Origin: Acidovorax sp. NCPPB 3576
GTDB taxonomy: Bacteria > Pseudomonadota > Gammaproteobacteria > Burkholderiales > Burkholderiaceae_C
DNA length: 64,000 nt
Direction of reading: 5' to 3'
Assembly (NCBI RefSeq): GCF_028473605.1
Contig: NZ_CP097267.1
Coordinates: 4,828,501-4,892,500 of the forward strand
In this document: piece after piece, positions 13,435 to 24,116 of the stretch
Position numbering within the stretch: the first letter of the stretch is position 1
Layout of the letters: each line of letters begins with the position of its first letter
Made by a program: the position numbers and the translations under genes
The notes under the pieces: generated by a model
Told to the model about the DNA's origin: nothing
Seen by the model: only the letters and a program-made list of their open reading frames with translations
Databases searched by the model: none

Positions 13435-13800
13435 ATGCGCCGCTGGCTGATGATTCTCTTGCTTTTTGCGATGCCGTTCCAGCTGAGCTGGGCGGCTGCC
13501 GCAGGCTATTGCCAGCACGAAAGCAATGCCGGCGCCTCGCATTTCGGACATCACGAACACCACCATGTCGAGGCTGCCAGCGCATTGGAACAAGGCACCG
13601 ATACGCCTTCGGACCCTCTGCCGGGAAGTCAGGACAACGACTGCCTGGCCTGCCACACCTGCACAGTGCAGCCTTTGGCCGACACGGCCAGCATCGCGGC
13701 CACAGCCAGCCCCGCGGCCCGGCCGCAACCCTTTGCCGAGCCGTATCGCACCCACGTGGGTGGCGTTCCCACCCGCCCTGCCTGGTCCGCTTTCGCCTGA
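13435..13800 (+). CDS. czcI: CzcI-like periplasmic metal-resistance accessory protein
   Basis: This 121-aa protein begins MRRWLMILLLFAMPFQLSWAAAAGYCQHE, closely resembling CzcI openings: a signal peptide followed by YCQHE. It then has a histidine-rich stretch (HFGHHEHHHVE, residues about 38-48) and a CLACHTC motif near 67-73, all plausible metal ligands. CzcI precedes czcCBA in Cupriavidus-type operons and is thought to modulate the response. ATG 13435 is chosen because it begins the signal peptide. A TATACT element only 8 bp upstream could be a -10 site giving a very short leader, but no -35 match was found. Confidence 0.75.
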   Translation: MRRWLMILLLFAMPFQLSWAAAAGYCQHESNAGASHFGHHEHHHVEAASALEQGTDTPSDPLPGSQDNDCLACHTCTVQPLADTASIAATASPAARPQPFAEPYRTHVGGVPTRPAWSAFA

Positions 13801-13902
13801 TTCGGCGAGAGACGCGGCATGCCCTCTCTTTGATCACAGCCCTTCGCTGAGAACTCTCGCCGAATTCGTCCGCCCGTTGTTGTTGCAACCCAGGAGAATT
13901 CG

Positions 13903-15204
13903 ATGCACAGGCATTTCGTGTCGCTGGCCACCATGGCTTTGGCGGCATTTCCGGTCTTTTCACACAGCCAGACCGTTTCCTTTCCTTCCTCGTTCACGGC
14001 GCAACCACGCGCCGTTGAATCGTCCGAGCCCTTGAGCCTAGCCACTGCGGTGGCGCTGGCATGGCAAAACAATCCCGACCTGTCTGCAATGGCTCGAGGG
14101 CGCGACGCGGCGGACGCGGCCATCCAGCAGGCAGGCGCCCGGCCCAACCCCGTGCTGGAAGCCACGGTGGAAGACCTGCGGCAGGAACGCCGCACGACGA
14201 CCGTACAGATCAGCCAGCCCATCGAACTGGGGGGCAAGCGAACGGCCCGCATTGCCGCCGCCGAGCGGGCGCGGGACCAAGCCGCGGCCGCGGCCCTGGC
14301 TCGCCGAGCGGACCTTCGCGCTACCGTGATCACCGCCTTTTTCGAAGTCCTGGCCGCACAGGAACGCGTTCGCTTGGCCCAGGACTCCGTCACCCTCGCG
14401 CAGCGGGCGGTGCAAGCCGCGGCCAACCGGGTGACGGCAGGCAAGGTCTCGCCATTGGAAGAAACGAAGGCCAAAGTGGCCGAGTCCGGTGTGCAGGTGG
14501 AGCGCTTGCAGGCCGAAGGCGCGCTGCGGACGGCGAGGCAGCAATTGACCGCGCTGTGGGGCAACCCCAAGCCCGCCTTTGCGCACGCCGTGGGACAGCT
14601 CGATGCCCTGCCGACCCCACCGTCCAGTCTGGAGATCGAGCAGCGACTGCGCGATGCGCCAGCAATGGTTCAGGCACGGCTGGAAGTCGATCGGCGCAGC
14701 GCGCTGACCGCGCTGGAACAAGCCAAGCGGATGCCGGACATCGCCGTGACGCTGGGCAGCAAACGCAGCCCCGACGTGGGAGGAAGCCAGTGGATAGTGG
14801 GCGTGTCCATTCCGCTGCCCATTTTCGACACCAACCAAGGCAACCTGTCCGAAGCGTTGAGCCGAGAGGAGCAGGCGCGCGACGAGCTGCTGTCGGCCGA
14901 ATTGCGCACCGCCTCCGAAGCAGCGGCGGCACTGGAGACCATCCATTCGTCCCGCATCGAGGCCGAAACGCTGCAACGCGACGCCCTCCCCGGAGCGGAG
15001 AACGCCTACCAGGCCGCCACCAAGGGCTTCGAACTAGGCAAGTTCAGCTTTCTGGAAGCCCTCGATGCACAGCGCACGCTGCTGCAGGTGCGCACACAAA
15101 CGCTGCGTACCCTGGCCGCCACACACCGCGCCGCTAGCGATCTGGACCGCCTGCTGGGCCATGCCGGCGACGTCCTGCCCACTCCTACTTCTCCTGCCCG
15201 TTGA
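13903..15204 (+). CDS. czcC: CzcC-like outer membrane factor of a Co/Zn/Cd efflux pump
   Basis: This 433-aa protein has a signal peptide (about 1-22) and two TolC-type outer-membrane-efflux repeats. Motifs include LSLATAVALAWQNNPDLSA near the N terminus and QISQPIELGGKRTARI. It would form the outer-membrane channel for CzcBA. It is preceded by a near-consensus AGGAG site (cccaggagaattcgATG) and followed by czcB after 9 bp. Confidence 0.93.
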   Translation: MHRHFVSLATMALAAFPVFSHSQTVSFPSSFTAQPRAVESSEPLSLATAVALAWQNNPDLSAMARGRDAADAAIQQAGARPNPVLEATVEDLRQERRTTTVQISQPIELGGKRTARIAAAERARDQAAAAALARRADLRATVITAFFEVLAAQERVRLAQDSVTLAQRAVQAAANRVTAGKVSPLEETKAKVAESGVQVERLQAEGALRTARQQLTALWGNPKPAFAHAVGQLDALPTPPSSLEIEQRLRDAPAMVQARLEVDRRSALTALEQAKRMPDIAVTLGSKRSPDVGGSQWIVGVSIPLPIFDTNQGNLSEALSREEQARDELLSAELRTASEAAAALETIHSSRIEAETLQRDALPGAENAYQAATKGFELGKFSFLEALDAQRTLLQVRTQTLRTLAATHRAASDLDRLLGHAGDVLPTPTSPAR

Positions 15205-15213
15205 AAGCCCGCC

Positions 15214-16788
15214 ATGAGCAACACACTGAACAATTCGACCGGCAAGACCGGAAAGCGGCAATGGCTGGTGGTGGCGGCCATTCTGGTCATCACGCTGATC
15301 GCCGGCGCACTGATCCTGCGGGGCAATAGTGCACCCGTCCAAGGCGGCCATGCCGAAGCGGATTCCCATGCATCCCACGCGGAAGAAGCGTCCCATGGCT
15401 CCCACGATGAAAAAGGCGCGCCCCAGGAATCCCATGCAGGCGAAGAAGCGGCCAAAGGACCGAATGGAGGCCAGCTCTTCACTGAAGACGGCTTCGGCCT
15501 GGAAGCGAAAGTATCGGAAGACGGCGGCGCGCCGCACCTTGCAGTCTGGCTTTTCGAGCAGGGAAAGCCGCTGAAGGCGGATGCAACCCAGGTGTCCGCC
15601 ACGCTCACACGGCCGGGGGGTGAGCGGCAAACACTGTCGTTCGCCGCCGATGGCGCGGGACTGAAGAGCGTGCAGCCCGTCGAGGAACCGCACGTCTTCG
15701 AGATTACCCTCTCGGTGCAGAAGGATGGCCGCGCCCGTGCCTTCACGCTCCACCAGGAAGAGGGAAAGATTCCCCTCACGGAAGCGCAGGCCAAGGCCTC
15801 CGGCATTGCGATCGACACCGCAGGACCGGCGCGCCTCCGCGCCTCGCTGCAGTTGCCGGGCGAAATCAAATTCAACGAAGACCGCACCGCACACGTCGTG
15901 CCGCGGCTGGCAGGCGTGGTGGAGAGCGTCTCGGCCCAGCTCGGCCAACAGGTTCGCAAGGGGCAGGTGCTGGCCGTGCTGTCGAGCCCGGCCCTGTCCG
16001 AGCAACGCAGCGAACTGCAAACCGCCCAGCGCCGGGCTGAACTGGCCCGAACCACCTATGAGCGCGAGAAAAAGCTGTGGGAAGAAAAAATTTCTCCAGA
16101 ACAGGACTACCTGCAGGCACAGCAGTCCCTGCGCGAGGCGCAGATCGCGGTCGCCAATGCGCAGCAGAAGCTCTCTGCCATTGGCGCAACGCCTGCCTCA
16201 TCGGCTCTGGGCCGTTATGAACTGCGCGCCCCCTTCGACGGCATGGTGGTCGAAAAACACCTGTCGCTGGGCGAGTCGGTGAAGGAAGACGCCAACGTGT
16301 TCACCCTCTCCGACCTTTCCACCGTGTGGGCCGAAATCAGCGTGGCCGCGCAGCACTTGCCGTTGGTGCGTGGGGGTGAACGGGTGACCGTGCGCTCCAC
16401 GGCATTCGATGCGAAGGCGGAGGGAGAGGTCTCTTACGTCGGTGCCCTGATCGGCGCGCAGACGCGCATGGCAACGGCCCGCGTGGCGGTTCTGAATCCG
16501 CAAAAGGTCTGGCGGCCCGGGTTGTTCGTGGAGGTCGAACTGGTGTCGTCCGAGACGGCGGCACCAGTCACCGTGCTGACCGATGCGGTGCAGACCATCG
16601 ATGAAAAAACCGTGGTCTTCATTCGGGTCGAAGGCGGCTTCATCCCTCAGCCAGTGCAACTGGGCCGCACCGATGGCCAGCGGGTCGAGGTCGTCAAGGG
16701 GTTGGCGGCCGGTACAGCCTATGCCGCGGCCGGCAGCTTCGTCGTGAAATCGCAGCAGGGCAAAAGCTCGGCATCGCATTCGCACTGA
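15214..16788 (+). CDS. czcB: CzcB-like periplasmic adaptor of a Co/Zn/Cd efflux pump
   Basis: This 524-aa membrane-fusion protein has a single N-terminal transmembrane segment (about residues 16-33). A periplasmic His/Glu/Ser-rich stretch follows (about 42-75, with repeated H-A/S-E-E motifs), which could bind metal. Next come an extra N-terminal domain, a coiled-coil hairpin (about 275-325) and lipoyl/beta-barrel domains. The length is near that of Cupriavidus CzcB. It links CzcA to CzcC. Gaps of 9 bp on both sides indicate one operon. Confidence 0.93.
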   Translation: MSNTLNNSTGKTGKRQWLVVAAILVITLIAGALILRGNSAPVQGGHAEADSHASHAEEASHGSHDEKGAPQESHAGEEAAKGPNGGQLFTEDGFGLEAKVSEDGGAPHLAVWLFEQGKPLKADATQVSATLTRPGGERQTLSFAADGAGLKSVQPVEEPHVFEITLSVQKDGRARAFTLHQEEGKIPLTEAQAKASGIAIDTAGPARLRASLQLPGEIKFNEDRTAHVVPRLAGVVESVSAQLGQQVRKGQVLAVLSSPALSEQRSELQTAQRRAELARTTYEREKKLWEEKISPEQDYLQAQQSLREAQIAVANAQQKLSAIGATPASSALGRYELRAPFDGMVVEKHLSLGESVKEDANVFTLSDLSTVWAEISVAAQHLPLVRGGERVTVRSTAFDAKAEGEVSYVGALIGAQTRMATARVAVLNPQKVWRPGLFVEVELVSSETAAPVTVLTDAVQTIDEKTVVFIRVEGGFIPQPVQLGRTDGQRVEVVKGLAAGTAYAAAGSFVVKSQQGKSSASHSH

Positions 16789-16797
16789 AAGTGACCC

Positions 16798-19965
<3,168 letters not shown>

Positions 19966-19995
19966 CTTGCCTGACACGCCATGCCGCTGTCTGAG

Positions 19996-20043
19996 GCTGG
20001 CCCTCTGAATCACCGCAGTGAGCGGGAAAGACCGAGGGCCAGC
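19996..20043. terminator. Inverted repeat between convergent operons
   Basis: gctggccctc (19996-20005) is exactly complementary to gagggccagc (20034-20043). This gives a 10-bp stem around a 28-nt loop in the 96-bp gap where czcA meets the HExxH gene. There is no U-tract, so a two-way terminator role is inferred from position. Confidence 0.4.
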
Positions 20044-20061
20044 GCCTGCCGGGCGCCAAGG

Positions 20062-20928
20062 TCAGGCAAGGGTGTAGCCGTGGGCATCCAGCGCAGCGCG
20101 GCCATCATCCAGCACTTGACGGGACCAACGCATGAAGGGCTCGACAAAAGTCTGCCCGATCGAATCCGTTCTGAGGTGCAGGTCGATCTCCCGGTATCCG
20201 GCCTCCATCCGGATCACGTTGCGCGCCAGCAGCATCAGTATCTTGGTCCTTTCCAGCGGATCGCCGGCCTTCTCCAGCATGTACAGATCCAGCGCGGTCA
20301 CGTGCATGAAGGAATACTGCGCATGGAACACCGCCGTCATCGGTCTCGTTCGATCCTTGCGTATAGGGCTATCAAATCGCTGATCGGGCGAATTGGCGAT
20401 CAGCCGGTCTGCCGCTTCCACCGACACACCCATTGCACGCAGCTTGTGGTGCGCCATCTCGTGAAGCAAGGCCTGCGCCAGGCCCAGCGGGTCATCAACG
20501 GTCACCAGGATGCAGCCGAAGTCCGCCTCGTGCGAATGGCTCGATGATCCGAAAGCCCACTGGCCCAGCCGCACCTGCGCCAGATCGCAATAAGGATGCA
20601 CGGCTTCCACCAAGCGCTGAAACTGCGCGTGGGCCGCAGGCCATCGCGCAAGAAGTGCCGCAGCCTTGTCGAGATGCGGGTGGTCCAACGCAGCAGGCAC
20701 CATGCTGGCCGACCCAAGGCCCCGCTCCGGACCGGCGCGCACCGCCACCATGCCACCGCAAAAGGCATGCGAGCCTTCTGGCGGACGGCGCTGATATGGC
20801 GCAGGCCGCAGCGGAGAGGCCCCGCTGCCAGCCAGAGCCAGAATGGCATCGGTGTCGTAGCCGTCTGGCTGCGGCACCGCCATGCGCGACCAGTCAATGG
20901 CCGCCAGAATTTCATCGAATGGCTTCAC
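20062..20928 (-). CDS. HExxH-motif peptide-modification enzyme (putative peptide beta-hydroxylase)
   Basis: This 288-aa protein has His156-Glu157-x-x-His160 in ALLHEMAHHKL. A segment about 40 residues later, SPIRKDRTRPMTAVFHAQYSF (about 187-207), matches the R-P...H..Y/F pattern of the HExxH family found next to radical SAM peptide maturases. Members have been reported as Fe(II)/alpha-ketoglutarate peptide beta-hydroxylases rather than proteases, and that is the likely role here. GTG 20928 is preferred because GGAGGG precedes it directly; an ATG 11 codons upstream lacks such a site. It is the last gene of the His-x-Asp operon, 68 bp after the radical SAM gene. Confidence 0.8.
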   Translation of the reverse strand: MKPFDEILAAIDWSRMAVPQPDGYDTDAILALAGSGASPLRPAPYQRRPPEGSHAFCGGMVAVRAGPERGLGSASMVPAALDHPHLDKAAALLARWPAAHAQFQRLVEAVHPYCDLAQVRLGQWAFGSSSHSHEADFGCILVTVDDPLGLAQALLHEMAHHKLRAMGVSVEAADRLIANSPDQRFDSPIRKDRTRPMTAVFHAQYSFMHVTALDLYMLEKAGDPLERTKILMLLARNVIRMEAGYREIDLHLRTDSIGQTFVEPFMRWSRQVLDDGRAALDAHGYTLA

Positions 20929-20996
20929 GATCCCTCCAAGCCCATGACCACGTGGGGTCATGCGGCAGATGGTTGCGGCGGTTCAGCACAGTGCCG

Positions 20997-23045
20997 TCAA
21001 CCCGAATTCACGCAGGCTGCGGCACGGCGGCCATCGGCGTGCAGCGTGATCGTCTTGCGCGCCGGGACCGAAAACGGAAAACCCAGGCCCTGCGTCGCGA
21101 AAGCGACATGGCTGACGCCCTGCTTCAGGATCGCCATGTCTGCAGCCCCCGGTGGCGCGAGAAAGCACAGCTTGAATACGGGCGCCTTCACCTCGGTGAT
21201 GCCATGCCGGTCAGTCCATGAAATCGACCACGACATCATTTCCTGCAGCCAATCCACCTCGGTTCCATAACCGCCATCGAGTGCGGCCTGCCGCAGCGTC
21301 CGAGCCGCATCCAGCGCGTGCCGGCAACCGGGCTGGCACGGCGCCACCGGCAGCAGAGACAGACCCAGGGGAGCCAGCAGCGAGTGCGGCAAAAAGCCAT
21401 CGTCCAGATGCACTGTGGACGGCGCTTCTGCCGATGCGGCATGGCCTGCCAGGCAACATGGCGGAACCTCCAGCCGCGCCAGGAACGCGCCCCGATCGCC
21501 ATCGGCCCACGCGGCCTGGACAGAAGCCACGCTGGAGGGCTCGCCGCAGATCAGCAGCCCCGCGCGTTCTGCCCAGGGATCGGAAGGGATTGCATGGGTC
21601 AGCGCGGACGACGGCAGGAACGCATGCCCCACCTCCATTCGTCCCGCCAAGCCGGCCAGGCGTTCGAAACTGGACTCAGGAACCAACCGGACCGAGCAAC
21701 GCCCAGAATGCAGCCGGCCTGCATGGATGGTGACGTCTTCCAGCATCGTGCGCACTTGCTCCATGCGCGGCTGCCAGAAACTGCGAGCAGCGTTGCTGAC
21801 CCAGCTGATCCGGGGAATGCTGCCCGCACCGCTCTCGATTTCAGAGGATCGGGGCTCCGGTTCAGCCGCAGGCCCGGCAGGCAGCAGGCCCTGGTGAAAA
21901 TAGCCCAGGGTCTTGCTGATGGACGGATTGCGACCTTGTTTCCAGGCGGTGATCTGGAAACGCTCCAGTTCGATGCGCAAAGGCTGCAAGGTCAAGGGGA
22001 TTCTTCCCGCAAGAACCAATCGGGATTCGATCAACTGGAAGAGATGCTTCCATTCCTCGCAGTTTTCCGTGCGGTTGCGCCAGTCGCCCCCGACCGCCGT
22101 GCCGGGACACTGTCCCTTGCACATGAGAAAGAAGCGGCATCCAGAACAACCATGATCCGATTGAGGCGTGTTGAAAAGAGCCACATAGCGCTCGAATCCC
22201 GGTACCTGCGCCTTGATGAAATCGATGCCGTCCTTGTTGGTCCTTCCGCAGTTGCTCGACTGTCCATTTCCTTCCACGCCCTGCACCGCCTCCGTGGTGT
22301 AGGGATCGCAGGCGCGCCAGATGCAGCTGGCCTTGCCGTCCTTTCCCTCCAACAGGTTCTCGATATCGCGGAACAGATCGAAACGAATGTTGGTGAAGCG
22401 AGGCTCCGCCTGCGCAAAAGCCAACAACGCCGAAATGTTCTGCTGGGCTGAGAGCACCAGGCGCCCCCGCAACGATTCATCGTCGACTTCGAGCAGATGC
22501 AACCGGACATTCCGAATGCCCATCGTGTCCAGCCGGTGCATCCATTCGATCATTTCCGGAATCTTTTCACCGCTCGCGTTTCCACCGTGCAGCGTGACGA
22601 TCAGGCTGGGTACCTGGCGCGCGTCGCACAGTTGCGCAATCACGTCCTCCACCCGCGCAGTGGCCTGGCGTGTCTTTTCCAGGCTGCCGTTCCAGCGGGC
22701 GTCATTCATCGGTCCCGGTCCGTCGATCGAGATGCCCACGCTCACCTTGTATCGACGGAACAGGTCGATGTGCCGGCCTTCAATCAGCACGCCGTTGGTC
22801 TGGATGGTATTGGCGCCAAACCGCTCAAGCCCCCACGCAAACAGGTGCTCCAGGTCGTCGAACTTCATCAGCAGGGGCTCCCCGCCGAACAACGTGAAGG
22901 GTCCGCCGATGCGCTCGGCTTCCGCTTTGATCTTCTCCAGGTCGTAGGGCGTGCGGTGATTGCCGGCGTCCCGCTGCGGCTGCTGGTAGCAGTAGCTGCA
23001 CGCCAGATTGCATGCCACGCCCAGCGGGCGAAGTTCGATGGTCAT
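20997..23045 (-). CDS. Radical SAM/SPASM peptide maturase with a long C-terminal extension
   Basis: This 682-aa enzyme has the SAM cluster cysteines C12, C16, C19 (ACNLACSYCYQQ) and the GGEP motif at 54-57. Its SPASM domain follows the signature spacing exactly: C246-x14-G-x4-C266, then C300-x2-C303-x5-C309-x3-C313 and C329, enough for two auxiliary [4Fe-4S] clusters. The architecture is that of FxsB/anSME-like peptide-modifying maturases. Residues about 340-682 are not recognised; they may bind the substrate. It follows the His-x-Asp protein gene by 105 bp, so that protein is the likely substrate. A GGAG lies about 9 nt before ATG 23045. Confidence 0.88.
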   Translation of the reverse strand: MTIELRPLGVACNLACSYCYQQPQRDAGNHRTPYDLEKIKAEAERIGGPFTLFGGEPLLMKFDDLEHLFAWGLERFGANTIQTNGVLIEGRHIDLFRRYKVSVGISIDGPGPMNDARWNGSLEKTRQATARVEDVIAQLCDARQVPSLIVTLHGGNASGEKIPEMIEWMHRLDTMGIRNVRLHLLEVDDESLRGRLVLSAQQNISALLAFAQAEPRFTNIRFDLFRDIENLLEGKDGKASCIWRACDPYTTEAVQGVEGNGQSSNCGRTNKDGIDFIKAQVPGFERYVALFNTPQSDHGCSGCRFFLMCKGQCPGTAVGGDWRNRTENCEEWKHLFQLIESRLVLAGRIPLTLQPLRIELERFQITAWKQGRNPSISKTLGYFHQGLLPAGPAAEPEPRSSEIESGAGSIPRISWVSNAARSFWQPRMEQVRTMLEDVTIHAGRLHSGRCSVRLVPESSFERLAGLAGRMEVGHAFLPSSALTHAIPSDPWAERAGLLICGEPSSVASVQAAWADGDRGAFLARLEVPPCCLAGHAASAEAPSTVHLDDGFLPHSLLAPLGLSLLPVAPCQPGCRHALDAARTLRQAALDGGYGTEVDWLQEMMSWSISWTDRHGITEVKAPVFKLCFLAPPGAADMAILKQGVSHVAFATQGLGFPFSVPARKTITLHADGRRAAACVNSG

Positions 23046-23087
23046 TGCCTGGATCTCCAGTGGTCATCTTCTCGTGGACGGAACGCA

Positions 23088-23101
23088 GCATCCATGGATG
23101 C
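23088..23101. promoter_or_regulatory. Perfect 14-bp palindrome in the precursor/radical SAM gap
   Basis: gcatccatggatgc is its own reverse complement and lies 43 bp upstream of the radical SAM start. It could be an operator, or a weak hairpin setting the ratio of precursor to enzyme. Part of the element repeats immediately (tccatggatgcatgga). Function is inferred from position only. Confidence 0.4.
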
Positions 23102-23150
23102 ATGGACACCGCCAAGCTGCGCGGGCTGGCACATGGCCCCCGCGCAGCGG

Positions 23151-24116
23151 TCAGCACTGGCAGGCCAGGAATGGTGCGGGGATGGCCCCGTTGATGGCAT
23201 CCTCGGTCTCGGATGCGATGAAGCCATTGACCAGCGCAGTCACCGTCTTGAGCAACGCATTCCCCAGATTGAGGGCATCGGCATCGCTCAGGCCCACCGA
23301 GATCAGTGCACCCGCAATGCCACTCCAGTTGCTGTAGCTGCTGACATTCGTCGGCAACGTGACCGTGATGCTGTCGATCGATGCGTAGTAACCGGGGACC
23401 TTGTTCTCGGTATTGCCCGTGCAGTAGAGCGAGATGGCGCCGGCCATGGTGCCGGTCGTCCCTTTCACCGCCACGCTGGAATGGTCCGTGGCGGCTGGAA
23501 GCGGCGGAGCCTGTACGCTGATATCGAACGATGGCGTCAAGGCAGAGCCGAAAGAAACATCAGCCGAGAAGGGGAACGAATACCCTGTCGCGGGAGGCAT
23601 GGGAATGTCCACCGATGAAGGAATCACCAAGTTGCTGATCACCAGCGAACCGCAGCCGGTCAGCTGACTGAGCTTTGCCGTACAGATGATGCCGCCCACC
23701 GTGGTCGCCGGGGTGTCGTAATGCGCGGACGTATCGTCGTGCGGCAGCGAGGTATCGTCGTGTGGCGTGGACGTATCGTCGTGCGGCGTGGTGTCGGTAT
23801 GCGGTATGCCCAACGGCTTGTAGCCGGGAATATCGTCATGCACGAGCTTGGAATCGACATGGTTATTCGTGTCCACGTGATCGTTGGTGTCGACGTGGGC
23901 TCCTGTCGAATCCGCATGGGGAATGGTGGAACTGGAGCCATAGGTTTCTGTGACGCTTGCCGCATTGCAGAAGTACATGTTGTCCAGCACGGATGGCTTG
24001 CACCCCTGGGCGATCTCGAACGTGTAGTTTTGCGCCGCAGGTGACTGGATAGCGGTATTGATGGCGACGGTCAGGCTGGATGCGAGATCCGGTGGCAGCT
24101 GGATGGTTTGAGACAT
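23151..24116 (-). CDS. His-x-Asp repeat protein, likely substrate of the adjacent radical SAM and HExxH enzymes
   Basis: This 321-aa protein has no signal peptide and is not recognised outside its repeat region. Residues 67-134 hold ten His-x-Asp triplets (His at 67, 74, 80, 86, 93, 106, 112, 119, 126, 132), nine followed by Ser or Thr and mostly 6-7 residues apart. The 13-residue gap between 93 and 106 has Tyr99 where another His would fall. The remainder is Ser/Thr/Val-rich with seven Cys (39, 50, 145, 155, 232, 319, 321), ending CQC. A strong GGGAG site lies 6 nt before the ATG. It is the first gene before the maturase and HExxH genes, as expected for a RiPP-type precursor, although it is far longer than most. 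Confidence 0.8.
   Translation of the reverse strand: MSQTIQLPPDLASSLTVAINTAIQSPAAQNYTFEIAQGCKPSVLDNMYFCNAASVTETYGSSSTIPHADSTGAHVDTNDHVDTNNHVDSKLVHDDIPGYKPLGIPHTDTTPHDDTSTPHDDTSLPHDDTSAHYDTPATTVGGIICTAKLSQLTGCGSLVISNLVIPSSVDIPMPPATGYSFPFSADVSFGSALTPSFDISVQAPPLPAATDHSSVAVKGTTGTMAGAISLYCTGNTENKVPGYYASIDSITVTLPTNVSSYSNWSGIAGALISVGLSDADALNLGNALLKTVTALVNGFIASETEDAINGAIPAPFLACQC
23724..23786 (-). repeat. Three 21-bp tandem repeats encoding PHDDTS[T/L/A]
   Basis: Residues 111-131 of the His-x-Asp protein are three consecutive heptads, PHDDTST, PHDDTSL and PHDDTSA. The DNA copies share a gtatcgtcgtg core and differ at a few bases, consistent with in-frame tandem duplication. Confidence 0.9.
23844..23897 (-). 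repeat. Three 18-bp tandem repeats encoding HVD[T/S]-type hexads
   Basis: Residues 74-91 of the His-x-Asp protein are HVDTND, HVDTNN and HVDSKL. This is a second, independent array with a 6-residue period, separate from the downstream 7-residue array. Confidence 0.85.

Noticed and set aside
20140..20480. HExxH protein as a zinc metalloprotease
   Set aside because: HExxH alone suggests a protease, but the downstream RPMTAVFHAQYSF segment and radical SAM context fit the peptide-modifying HExxH family better. Not excluded experimentally.
23724..23897. CRISPR-like regular repeats
   Set aside because: Period of 18-21 bp, in frame within a gene, no separate spacers; they are coding repeats.
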